Of a stretch of 64,000 nt of DNA, positions 38,341 to 46,647 are shown one piece after another. The notes below the pieces were generated by a model. It worked only from the letters and a program-made list of their open reading frames with translations. It did not search any database and was not told the origin of the DNA. This stretch comes from Massilia sp. H6 (GTDB taxonomy: Bacteria > Pseudomonadota > Gammaproteobacteria > Burkholderiales > Burkholderiaceae_D): contig NZ_CP103372.1 of NCBI RefSeq assembly GCF_024802625.1, positions 62,001 through 126,000 of the forward strand, written 5' to 3'. Positions within the stretch are counted from its first letter, which is position 1; the number at the start of each line of letters is the position of its first letter. A program made the translations under genes and the position numbers.

Positions 38341-41300
38341 TCAATGGACGAGGACTTTCGCCTTCTGCATCGGTACTTCATCGCTATCGTTGCGATGCGC
38401 AAGCCGGTAGAGCAGGGGAAGAACGAGCAGCGTCAGCGCCGTCGAGGACAGGATGCCTCCGATCACAACGGTCGCCAGTGGCCGCTGTACTTCGGCGCCG
38501 GTACCGGTCGCAATGGCCATCGGTACAAAGCCCAGCGATGCAACCAGGGCGGTCATCAGGACTGGCCGCAACCTTGTCAAGGCGCCGTGCGTGATTGCCC
38601 GGTCCAGTCCCATGCCTTCCTCGCGCAAGGTCCGGATATAGGAAATCATCACCAGGCCGTTCAGGACCGCCACACCCGAGAGCGCGATGAACCCGACCGC
38701 TGCGGATATCGACATCGGAATACCCCGCAGGGCCAGCGCGATGACGCCGCCGGTGAGGGCGAACGGGATACCCGTAAACACGAGCAAGCCGTCTTTCACG
38801 TTGTTGAACATCATGAACAACAGCGTGAACACGATGAACAGGGCAAGCGGCACGACCACCTGCAGGCGCGTGGTCGCCGATTCGAGCTGCTGGAATGTGC
38901 CGCCCCAGCTCGTCCAGTAACCCGCGGGCACCTTCACGTCCCTCGCGATCGCCGCAGCTGCCTCAGGTACGAAGGTGCCGATATCACGTCCGCGCACGTT
39001 CGCGCTCACGACAATACGGCGCTTACCGTTCTCCCGGCTGATCTGGTTCGGACCAGGCGTAAACTCGAGCGTTGCCACCTCCCCCAGGGGAATGAAGGAG
39101 GTCGCGCTGCCTTCCTTGGCCGGCAGCGAGATCGGAAGCTGCCTGAGGGCGTCGAGATCGGCCCGCGACGTTTCCGGGAGTCGAACGACGATGTCAAAGC
39201 GGCGGTCGCCCTCGAACATGGTGCCGGCTTCACGGCCGCCGGTAGCAATCGCCAGGGCTTCCTGCACCGCGCCGATATTCAGGCCATAGCGCGCTGTCTT
39301 CTCGCGGTCGATGTTTACAGTCAGCATTGGCAAGCCACCTGTTTGCTCGACCTTCACTTCGGCCGCACCGGGAATACGCTGGAGCACCTCAGCGATTTCC
39401 TGGCCCGTCGACGCCAGCACATCCATGTCGTCGCCGAAGACCTTGACGGCGACGTCGCTGCGCACGCCGGAGATCAGCTCGTTGAAGCGCAGCTGGATCG
39501 GCTGCGAGAATTCGTAGGCATTGCCTGCATATTTCTCGGACTCCTCCTGGATCGCCGTGACCAGCTCGGCCCGGCTCTTCTTCGGCTTTGGCCAGTCCGA
39601 CTCGGGCCTGAGCATGATGTAGCCGTCCGAAATGTTCGGCGGCATTGGATCCGACGCGATCTCCGCAGTACCGGTCCTAGCGAACACCCGGTCGATCTCG
39701 GGGAACTTCGCCTTGAGCCCGGCTTCGATTTTCTTCTGCATCTCGACGGACTGGCTCAGGCTGGTGCCGGGGATACGCAGTGCTTGTATCGCGAGGTCGC
39801 CTTCGTTCAGGCTCGGAATAAATTCACTGCCAAGGCGCGTGACCAATAGTCCCGACAGCAGAACCAGCACGATCGCACTGGTGACGACAAGCGAGGCGTT
39901 ACGGAAGACCTTTTCGAGCATGGGAGCGTAGGCGCGACTGGCCGCCGTCATGATCTTGTTTTCCTTCTCCGAAACACGTTTGCCGATGAACAGGGCGACG
40001 GCGGCAGGGATGAACGTGATCGACAGGATCATCGCGCCGAGCAAAGCAGCGACAACGGCGAAGGCCATCGGATGGAACATCTTGCCCTCGACACCGGACA
40101 GCGCGAAGATCGGCAGGTACACCACCATGATGATGAGCTGGCCGAAGAGCAGCGGCCGCCGTGCTTCCTTGGCAGCGGCGAACACTTCGTGGAAGCGCTC
40201 GGCCAGGGTCAGCTCGCGCTTGTGATGGTTCTGCGCATGCGCGAGGCGCCGCACGCAGTTCTCGACGATTACGACGGCACCGTCGATGATGATGCCGAAG
40301 TCCAGCGCACCGAGGCTCATCAGGTTCGCGCTGACCTTGTAGGTCACCATGCCCGTGAACGTGAACAGCATCGCCAGCGGGATAACCATCGCAGTAATGA
40401 TTGCAGCCCGAATATTCCCGAGGAATAGGAAGAGAATGACGATCACGAGGACCGCGCCCTCGAGCAGGTTCTTCTTGACGGTATTGATGGCCTTGTCCAC
40501 CAGCACGGTGCGGTCATAGACGGGAACTGCCTTGACGCCTTTCGGCAGTGAGCGATTGACGTCGACCATCTTGGCTGCCACCGCCTGGGAAACGGCACGG
40601 CTGTTCTCGCCGATGAGCATGAACACTGTGCCGAGCACGACCTCGCGGCCATTCTCGGTCGCGGCGCCGGTGCGCAGCTCCCGGCCGATATCGACGGTTG
40701 CGACATCACGTATGCGGATCGGGACGCCATCGACGTTGCTGAGGATGGTGTTGCGGATGTCGTCGAGGGTGCGCACCTGGCCCGGCGCCCGGATCAGGAA
40801 TTGCTCGCCGCGGCGCTCGATGTAGCCGGCACCGACGTTGTTATTGTTCTGGTCGATCGAGCCCACGACGTCGGCCAGCGACAGGCCGTAAGAACTGAGC
40901 TTTGCAGGATCAGGAGCGATCAGGTACTCCTTGGCGAAGCCACCGATGGAGTTGATTTCGGTGACGCCGGCCACCTGGCGCAATTGCGGCTTGATGATCC
41001 AGTCCTGGATTTCGCGCAGGTCAGTCGGGGTATAAAGCGTGCCGTCAGGCTTCTTCGCACCTGGCTCGCTTTCGACCGTCCACAGGTAGATCTCGCCCAG
41101 GCCGGTCGAGATCGGGCCCATCATCGGCACCACACCGCCAGGCAGGTTTTCCCTGGCCTCCTGGATCCTCTGGTTGACGAGCTGGCGGGCAAAATAAATG
41201 TCCGTCCCGTCCTTGAAGATGACGGTCACCTGCGACAAACCGTAACGCGACAGCGAGCGTGTTTCTTCCAGACCAGGGAGGCCGGCCATGACCGTCTCAA

Positions 41301-41505
41301 TCGGGAAGGTGACGCGCTGCTCGACTTCGAGCGGTGAATAGCCGGCCGCCGACGTGTTGATCTGGACCTGGACATTGGTAATGTCAGGTACTGCGTCGAT
41401 CGGCAGTTTCTGGTAGTTGTAGATGCCCACGGCCGCCATAGCGACGACGGCCAGCATGACGAGCCACCGGTGCTCGATGGCAAAGCGAATTATTCGTTCA
41501 AACAT
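38341..41505 (-). CDS. czcA: Co/Zn/Cd RND efflux pump CzcA
   Basis: The product is 1054 residues, full length. The TM4 motif reads ALDFGIIIDGAVVIVENCVRR, the DFGxxxDGAVVxxEN of CzcA-type (HME1) pumps with both Asp and Glu for the proton relay. Two periplasmic porter regions and twelve membrane segments are apparent. It exports Co, Zn and Cd from the periplasm or cytoplasm across the outer membrane with CzcB and CzcC. It starts 14 bp after the czcB stop. Confidence 0.96.
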   Translation of the reverse strand: MFERIIRFAIEHRWLVMLAVVAMAAVGIYNYQKLPIDAVPDITNVQVQINTSAAGYSPLEVEQRVTFPIETVMAGLPGLEETRSLSRYGLSQVTVIFKDGTDIYFARQLVNQRIQEARENLPGGVVPMMGPISTGLGEIYLWTVESEPGAKKPDGTLYTPTDLREIQDWIIKPQLRQVAGVTEINSIGGFAKEYLIAPDPAKLSSYGLSLADVVGSIDQNNNNVGAGYIERRGEQFLIRAPGQVRTLDDIRNTILSNVDGVPIRIRDVATVDIGRELRTGAATENGREVVLGTVFMLIGENSRAVSQAVAAKMVDVNRSLPKGVKAVPVYDRTVLVDKAINTVKKNLLEGAVLVIVILFLFLGNIRAAIITAMVIPLAMLFTFTGMVTYKVSANLMSLGALDFGIIIDGAVVIVENCVRRLAHAQNHHKRELTLAERFHEVFAAAKEARRPLLFGQLIIMVVYLPIFALSGVEGKMFHPMAFAVVAALLGAMILSITFIPAAVALFIGKRVSEKENKIMTAASRAYAPMLEKVFRNASLVVTSAIVLVLLSGLLVTRLGSEFIPSLNEGDLAIQALRIPGTSLSQSVEMQKKIEAGLKAKFPEIDRVFARTGTAEIASDPMPPNISDGYIMLRPESDWPKPKKSRAELVTAIQEESEKYAGNAYEFSQPIQLRFNELISGVRSDVAVKVFGDDMDVLASTGQEIAEVLQRIPGAAEVKVEQTGGLPMLTVNIDREKTARYGLNIGAVQEALAIATGGREAGTMFEGDRRFDIVVRLPETSRADLDALRQLPISLPAKEGSATSFIPLGEVATLEFTPGPNQISRENGKRRIVVSANVRGRDIGTFVPEAAAAIARDVKVPAGYWTSWGGTFQQLESATTRLQVVVPLALFIVFTLLFMMFNNVKDGLLVFTGIPFALTGGVIALALRGIPMSISAAVGFIALSGVAVLNGLVMISYIRTLREEGMGLDRAITHGALTRLRPVLMTALVASLGFVPMAIATGTGAEVQRPLATVVIGGILSSTALTLLVLPLLYRLAHRNDSDEVPMQKAKVLVH

Positions 41506-41519
41506 GTCGGTTCCTTGTT

Positions 41520-42758
41520 TCAGTGCTCGTGCTCGGCACTACCTTTGCCTTGCTCGGCCTTCACAACGAAGCTTCCCGTTGCGACGTATTCGGCACCAGC
41601 ACTCAATCCCTGGACGATCTCCACGATCTTGCCGTCGCCCGCTCCAGTGGTAACGGGCTGTGCGCGGAAGCCCTCGGCTGCCTTGACGAATACGACTGGC
41701 TTGCCTTCGATCGTCTGAACAGCGTCTGCCTGTACTGTTACGGCCGCGTCCTTCTTGCCACGAACGACCGAGACGTTCACGAACAGGCCGGGACGCCAGG
41801 CGAGGCCCGGGTTATCGATCACGACGCGGGCGGTCGCAGTCCGGGTCTGTTCACCCAGCATGTTGCCCACGTAGCTCACCTTGCCGTTGACGGATTCGCC
41901 GCCAGCGGAAGATCGGATGGTTACGCTCTGGCCGACACGGATCATCTGCAGGTCTTTCGGGCTGACCACAATTTGCACCCACACCTTCGACAGGTCGGAC
42001 AGTACGAAGGCGTTGGCGTCTTCCTTGACGGCCTCGCCCTGCACCAAATGTTTTTCAACCACCACGCCATTGAAAGGCGCGCGTAATACGTACCGGTTGA
42101 GGGTGCCCGAGCCTGGCCCGGCCCCCAGCGCGGTAAGTTTCGACCGCGCCGACTGTGCTTCAATCTGGGCCTCGCGGTATTGCTGCTCGGCCTGCAGATA
42201 ATCCTGCTGGGCCGAGATCTTGTCTTCCCACAGCTTCTTCTCGCGCTCGTAGGTCACGCGGGCGAATCCCAGGCGCTTGTCCGCAGCCAGGGCAGCGCTG
42301 CGCAGTTCAGCCAGCTCCGCGCTCGCAATCTCGGCCAGTGCCTGGCCCTTCTTGACGTCCTGGCCGAGCGAGGCGGAGACAGATTCGACGACACCGGCGA
42401 CCCGTGGAACGACGTGTGCCGTGCGGTCCTCGTTGAAATGCACTTCGCCAGGGAGGGTCACGGCCGTGTCAACGCTGGCTGCGGCCGCCCTGGCGGTCAC
42501 GATGCCGGCGCCCTGGATTTGCTGGGGAGTCATCTTGATTAGGCCGGGCGCGGCGTCGGCGTGGCCTTTTTCCTTGTCTTCGGCATGACCTCCTTCCTTG
42601 GGGGCAGACTTCTCCGTTGTTTCCTCTGCGTGTTCGCTTTCACCTTGCGCAGCGGGGGCATCCTTTTTCCAGAACAGAATGGCAAGCGCGAGAACAATAC
42701 CTACGGCAACAACGGCCAGGATGGAGAATGTGGACTTTTTGTCGATGTTGAACTTCAT
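41520..42758 (-). CDS. czcB: RND periplasmic adaptor CzcB
   Basis: The product is 412 residues. An N-terminal anchor (residues 11-29, FSILAVVAVGIVLALAILFW) is followed by an acidic/His spacer (SEHAEETTEKSAPKEGGHAEDKEKGHADA), a long coiled-coil hairpin with lipoyl halves (GQDVKKGQALAEI), a beta-barrel, and a His-ending tail SAEHEH. It joins CzcA to CzcC and may bind Zn. Its ATG overlaps the czcC stop. Confidence 0.95.
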   Translation of the reverse strand: MKFNIDKKSTFSILAVVAVGIVLALAILFWKKDAPAAQGESEHAEETTEKSAPKEGGHAEDKEKGHADAAPGLIKMTPQQIQGAGIVTARAAAASVDTAVTLPGEVHFNEDRTAHVVPRVAGVVESVSASLGQDVKKGQALAEIASAELAELRSAALAADKRLGFARVTYEREKKLWEDKISAQQDYLQAEQQYREAQIEAQSARSKLTALGAGPGSGTLNRYVLRAPFNGVVVEKHLVQGEAVKEDANAFVLSDLSKVWVQIVVSPKDLQMIRVGQSVTIRSSAGGESVNGKVSYVGNMLGEQTRTATARVVIDNPGLAWRPGLFVNVSVVRGKKDAAVTVQADAVQTIEGKPVVFVKAAEGFRAQPVTTGAGDGKIVEIVQGLSAGAEYVATGSFVVKAEQGKGSAEHEH

Positions 42759-44053
42759 GGGGAGATCCTGTTATTTGGGTTGGCGCCGTCGGTGTCGACG
42801 TAGCGGCCAAGGTGCGCGACGGCGCGGTAGCGGTCGTACAGCGCCTGGATGTACTGGGTGCGGATTTGCAGCAGCGTGCGCTGGGCGTCGAGGACGTCGA
42901 GGAAGCTGAACTTGCCTGCTTCAAACCCTGTCACGGCCGCATCGAACACGCGCTGCGCCCTTGGCAAAACGTCTTCACGCATGGTGCGCACCTGCTCGCG
43001 GGAGAGCTGCGCCCGCTGGTACGCAGTCGTCAGGGACTGGTGCAACCGCAGCCGCTCCGCCTCGAGTTCCGTCCGCGCCTTTTCAGCCCGCGAGAGCGAT
43101 GCCTGGAGACTGCCCTGATTCCGGTTGAACAGGGGAATCGGCAGCGAAACGCCGAGCACGGTTTGCGAGCGGCCGATTTCGTCATCCTTTTGCCTGCCGA
43201 CCATCAGGGTGACGTCGGGCATGCGCTGGGAGCGATCGAGGCCAACCTGGGCTTCCTCGCGCTCCAGCTGCAGGCGCGAGCGCCGCATCTGTGGCGAGGC
43301 ATCGAGTCGCCGCTGCAGCTCGTCCAGCGCCGGGGGCAGCGCCAGGTCGAGTGCGGGAATTGCCAGAGGCTGCGAAACCGCGATCGTCTCGCCCCAGTAG
43401 GCGGCGAGCGTGAGCATGGCGATCGACAACTCGCTCTGCGCCTGAGCGAGCTCGAGGCGTGCCGTTGCTTGGGCCACGCCAGCGCGGTCCTGCTCGACAG
43501 GCGAGACGCGGCCAGCTGCGACCCGTCTTTCGGCGGCATAGGCAGCCTTGCTGGCGACGTCGAGCGAAGCTTGCGCGACTTGGAGCCGCTCCTGCGCACC
43601 GAGTGCGTCGAAGTAGGCGGTGGTGACATCGGCGCGCAGGTCTGTGCGCGCAACGCCAAGGTTACCTTCCGCCAGGCTGCGCTCACGCTCGGCCAGCCTG
43701 ATGCGGGCCGAGCGCTTGCCGCCAAGCTCGAGCACCTGGCTGAGCTGAACTGTTTGGGTGCGGGTGCCGCGCTGGGTTCCCTCGCGGACAAAAGAGACCT
43801 CTGGATTGCGAAACACGCCGGCCTGGCGGCGCGCACCCTCGGCAATCGCCACGTCGAGCGCGGCTGCGCGCAGGGTCGGGTTGGCGGCCAGGGCCTTGGC
43901 GACGGCCTGCTCGAGCGTCAGCGGCGCGCTTGTGGCCATGGAGGACTGCTGGGTTGCCCCAGGCAACACCGGCTGCGCAGTCATCTGCGCAGCACTCGGC
44001 AACGCCTGTGCAAATAGCACAGCCGCCCCGAGGACGAAATACTTGGAATGCAT
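42755..44053 (-). CDS. czcC: outer-membrane channel CzcC
   Basis: The product is about 432 residues from the ATG at 44053 (MHSKYFVLGAAVLFAQALPSAAQ), which has GGAG upstream and opens a signal peptide; the longer frame adds 26 unlikely residues. The TolC fold shows two helical repeats (LTLEQAVAKALAANPTLRA and SLPIPLFNRNQGSLQAS). It is the outer channel of the Czc complex and overlaps czcB by four bases. Confidence 0.94.
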   Translation of the reverse strand: MHSKYFVLGAAVLFAQALPSAAQMTAQPVLPGATQQSSMATSAPLTLEQAVAKALAANPTLRAAALDVAIAEGARRQAGVFRNPEVSFVREGTQRGTRTQTVQLSQVLELGGKRSARIRLAERERSLAEGNLGVARTDLRADVTTAYFDALGAQERLQVAQASLDVASKAAYAAERRVAAGRVSPVEQDRAGVAQATARLELAQAQSELSIAMLTLAAYWGETIAVSQPLAIPALDLALPPALDELQRRLDASPQMRRSRLQLEREEAQVGLDRSQRMPDVTLMVGRQKDDEIGRSQTVLGVSLPIPLFNRNQGSLQASLSRAEKARTELEAERLRLHQSLTTAYQRAQLSREQVRTMREDVLPRAQRVFDAAVTGFEAGKFSFLDVLDAQRTLLQIRTQYIQALYDRYRAVAHLGRYVDTDGANPNNRISP

Positions 44054-44163
44054 GAATAACTCCGGTTGTTGAAAACGAAGGCTATTCAGCAGCGAGACGT
44101 ATCGGGACGGCCTTCCAGCCCTCCCGCACAACGATGAGTGGATTTATACGATCTGCCGCCGAA

Positions 44164-44532
44164 TCAGACGGCGGAGATCCATTGAGGCCGCTCGGGGCGA
44201 GCGGAGTACGAGGAAGAGTAGTGCGGGGAAATAGCTGGGGGAACGACACGAACAGGTTCCAGGATTGCTACCGCTACTGGAAGAGCGTCGAAGGATAAGG
44301 AGATGTGGGAACAGGACGAACAGTGCGAATGCACGATTGTTTTCTTTGCCGAACCCGAAGGCTGGTCCTTTCCGTCGAAGGCGACCTTGTGCCCCTCGGC
44401 TTCCGACGAGTGATGGCCGAAATGCTGGGCGGCGCGACCGGATTCATGCTCGCAATACGCAGCGACCACGCTCCAGCTGAGCTGAAGAGCGAGGATCGTC
44501 AAGACGAGGTAGATGAAGCGTCGGGCAGCCAT
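44164..44532 (-). CDS. czcI: CzcI-like secreted protein heading czcCBA
   Basis: The product is about 122 residues from the ATG at 44532 (MAARRFIYLVLTILALQLSWS); an in-frame ATG at 44556 is also possible. Features of the CzcI family are the signal peptide to SVVAAYC, a His-rich stretch (CEHESGRAAQHFGHHSSEAEGH), HSHCSSCSHISL, and the C-terminal ARPERPQWISAV. CzcI precedes czcCBA in Cupriavidus and is thought to affect its expression, though how is unsettled. It is one of five such proteins in the window. Confidence 0.82.
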   Translation of the reverse strand: MAARRFIYLVLTILALQLSWSVVAAYCEHESGRAAQHFGHHSSEAEGHKVAFDGKDQPSGSAKKTIVHSHCSSCSHISLSFDALPVAVAILEPVRVVPPAISPHYSSSYSARPERPQWISAV

Positions 44533-44622
44533 GGAGAAAAGTATAGCATGAGGCATCGTCTTTCTTCTGTACCCATTACGGCAGGCTAGTGAGCGGGCGC
44601 AGCCAAATGGTACGCATCTATG

Positions 44623-44634
44623 ATGTTGCAACAT
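44623..44634. promoter_or_regulatory. perfect palindrome upstream of czcI
   Basis: ATGTTGCAACAT is a 12-bp perfect palindrome in the gap between czcI (minus) and the ynfA remnant (plus). It could be an operator for a dimeric metal regulator such as a Fur/Zur-type protein. That is conjecture from symmetry and position. Confidence 0.35.
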
Positions 44635-44644
44635 TTTCTACTGG

Positions 44645-44897
44645 ATGAGAATCGCGTTGATACTGAAAACCGCCGCCGCTGTTGGTAGCCACCGCCGTCG
44701 CCCGAATCTTCGGCTGCTTTCTGCCCTACATTTGGCTGCGCAGGGGCAGCGTGATCTGGCTCCTGGCAGCGGCAGCGGCAGCGGCAGCGGCCAGCCTCGC
44801 GATTTTCGTCTTGTTACCTACGCTGTATCAAGCAGCTAGCAAGCGGGTGTACGCAGCCTAAGGCGGTGTATACGCTGCGACCGCCTTGGTGTGGCTA
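44645..44897 (+). pseudogene. ynfA: YnfA/UPF0060 family membrane protein remnant
   Basis: The reading starts MRIALIL, then shifts frame by +1 near 44665-44682 to [28 protein letters not shown]. It continues through an Ala-rich run to [13 protein letters not shown], meets a TAA at 44859-44861, and goes on GGVYAATALVWL. These are conserved UPF0060 blocks (GCYLPYLW, RVYAAYGGVYVATALAW). The stop replaces the Tyr of YAAYGG. Frameshift, nonsense codon and loss of the C-terminal segment mark it as dead. Confidence 0.78.
44765..44788 (+). repeat. (GGCAGC)4 hexanucleotide repeat in the ynfA remnant
   Basis: Four tandem GGCAGC units code for a poly-Ala run in the ynfA frame, where intact homologues have a varied hydrophobic segment. 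It looks like slippage expansion after loss of selection. Confidence 0.7.
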
Positions 44898-45061
44898 AGA
44901 TTCCGGGTTCAGCAGCGGCTGCGTTTCCCGCAAGCGATTCCAACATACCTGCCGACCCCGAAGAACGTACATTGCTTTTCGATACTTGGTCAGGGAAGCG
45001 GGTTAATATATGGTTCTGATACGGAATATAACGCAACTAACATTCCTCCGGACGGGCACCG

Positions 45062-45889
45062 ATGGCAAGTAAAGTCGAGCGCATTCTCATACTGGCAAAG
45101 ACCTACCCTTCACCTAGCGCGAAGCACACCGAGACGTCCTGCGTTGCGGGAATCAATGAAGATGGTCTGGCGCGGCGCTTATATCCTGTGCCATTCCGTA
45201 TGATTTCCACGCCTCAGCAATTCGAGAAGTGGCAGTGGATCACTGTCAGAATTGAGAAGCCGCCTGCTGATCACCGTCCGGAAAGTCATCGCGTTTTTGT
45301 CGACACAGTTCAAACCGGCGACAAAATCCTCACGACAAGGGGCTGGAATCTGCGTCGACCATGGTGGGAGAAGTTACCGATGTTCGACAGCTTTACAGCT
45401 ATGGAAGCGGCACGGGAGCGTCGACAAATCAGCTTGGCGATATTGCGCCCGAAGTCCTCGGTCAAGCTCGAAATCTCGCCGGTACAGCATCCGGAATGGA
45501 CGGAAGAAGAGATGGCCAAGTTAGTACAACAGCAAAGTCAGGGTAACCTGTTCTCCCCCGACGAACAACGCAAACAGCTCAAACTACTGGAAAAGCTTCC
45601 ATTCGATTTTTACTACCACTACATCTGCGATACACCTGAAGGCGAGCGCGTATGCAAGCATAAGATTGTCGACTGGAAGGTCGGCATGCTTTATCGCACG
45701 TGTCGGAAGGACTACGGGGCCGAGTGGGAAGTGAAGTTTCGCGCTAAGCTAGAAGGCGACTTCAGCAAGAAAGACCCGATGTTTATGATGGGAAACATCC
45801 ACCGGTTTCAGCACCAGTGGCTGATAATCAGCCTTCTGTATCCGCCAAAAGCAGACCGTTCTGCGGGCCTGCAGCCATCTCTGTTTTAA
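45062..45889 (+). CDS. probable dual OB-fold protein paired with DUF488
   Basis: The product is 275 residues, soluble. The N-terminal part (VERILILAKTYPSPSAKHTETSCVAGINEDG, then LYPVPFRM) and the beta-rich later part suggest two OB-like barrels. I recall a dual-OB domain family often encoded next to DUF488 proteins, predicted to sense or bind nucleic acid; I cannot confirm membership here. Its last 62 bases overlap the end of the DUF488 gene on the opposite strand. The genes around it (a dead ynfA and a copper ATPase) are unrelated. Function unproven; a defence or repair role is inference. Confidence 0.6.
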   Translation: MASKVERILILAKTYPSPSAKHTETSCVAGINEDGLARRLYPVPFRMISTPQQFEKWQWITVRIEKPPADHRPESHRVFVDTVQTGDKILTTRGWNLRRPWWEKLPMFDSFTAMEAARERRQISLAILRPKSSVKLEISPVQHPEWTEEEMAKLVQQQSQGNLFSPDEQRKQLKLLEKLPFDFYYHYICDTPEGERVCKHKIVDWKVGMLYRTCRKDYGAEWEVKFRAKLEGDFSKKDPMFMMGNIHRFQHQWLIISLLYPPKADRSAGLQPSLF

Positions 45890-46328
45890 CTGCAGCTTTG
45901 GAGAGATGCTGTACTTCGGCGCCACTGGCATGCCGCACGGCAGCCGCAACAAAGCTCCTATGGCACATGCGGTAATTCGCCTCGAAGCACAGTAGAGCAC
46001 AATGGGAAGCCTCTGCCATTTCGGATAGCTCGGCAATGATTTCCCCTTTGCCAGCAAGGTAGCGCTTGAAATCCTTCGTATAGCGCTGCCAATCTCCGTC
46101 TTGCCGATATTGGTCCCGTATTGGTTTCGGGCACCCAAGCTCGGAGATATGCCGATAGTGAAAGCCGTTAGCGCTAAGAATTTCGCGTAGTCCATTCTTT
46201 GAGAAGCCGCGCTTGCGCGAGAGCGGCAGTTCGCGGATGTCGACAACGGTCTCTACATTGCCTAGTCTGAGCAGTGCCAGGAAATTTTCGATGTCCAGGC
46301 CTTCGTAGCCGATAGTAAAAATGCTCAT
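45828..46328 (-). CDS. DUF488 family protein
   Basis: The product is 166 residues. Signature blocks are FTIGYEGLDIENFLALL, VVDIRELPLSRKRGFSKNGL and LLCFEANYRMCHRSFVAAAV, with the conserved Cys/Glu/Cys-His-Arg (CFE ... CHR). The family is of unknown function and is suspected to act on nucleic acids. It converges on the preceding gene with a 62-bp overlap of their 3' ends, so the two transcripts would be antisense there. The pair is likely a mobile two-gene unit. Confidence 0.85.
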   Translation of the reverse strand: MSIFTIGYEGLDIENFLALLRLGNVETVVDIRELPLSRKRGFSKNGLREILSANGFHYRHISELGCPKPIRDQYRQDGDWQRYTKDFKRYLAGKGEIIAELSEMAEASHCALLCFEANYRMCHRSFVAAAVRHASGAEVQHLSKAAVKTEMAAGPQNGLLLADTEG

Positions 46329-46580
46329 GTGCTGTCCCTTGTGACCGCGGAGTTTACACGAAAATAGTCGGGCACTTCGGTGGACCTCACTGAGCGGCTA
46401 TCGTTGCCGATCTTGCGCACATTTCCCGCATTCGTTTACCTGCAATACATACGTCGCGCGTGTCACGCTCCAGTATGCATTGGCATGCGTGCCGAGTGTC
46501 ACGGGCTCGCTGAAGTATTCTCAGGATTCATTCCCAAACCAGGGTCCCGGCACCCGCTCGGGCTAGCTCGCCGTTTTTTC

Positions 46581-46611
46581 TTGACCTTCCTATGATGGCA
46601 AGGTGTACGGT
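46581..46611 (+). promoter_or_regulatory. CueR promoter for copA-cueR
   Basis: TTGACC (46581-46586) and TACGGT (46606-46611) are 19 bp apart, with the dyad ACCTTCC (46584-46590) and GGCAAGGT (46597-46604). This is the canonical CueR site of Cu(I)-inducible copA promoters. The predicted start of transcription is near 46618, which favours the ATG at 46648 over upstream ATGs. Confidence 0.88.
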
Positions 46612-46647
46612 GTCAGTATGGTGAACACTGAGTCAGGAAGGACCGGT

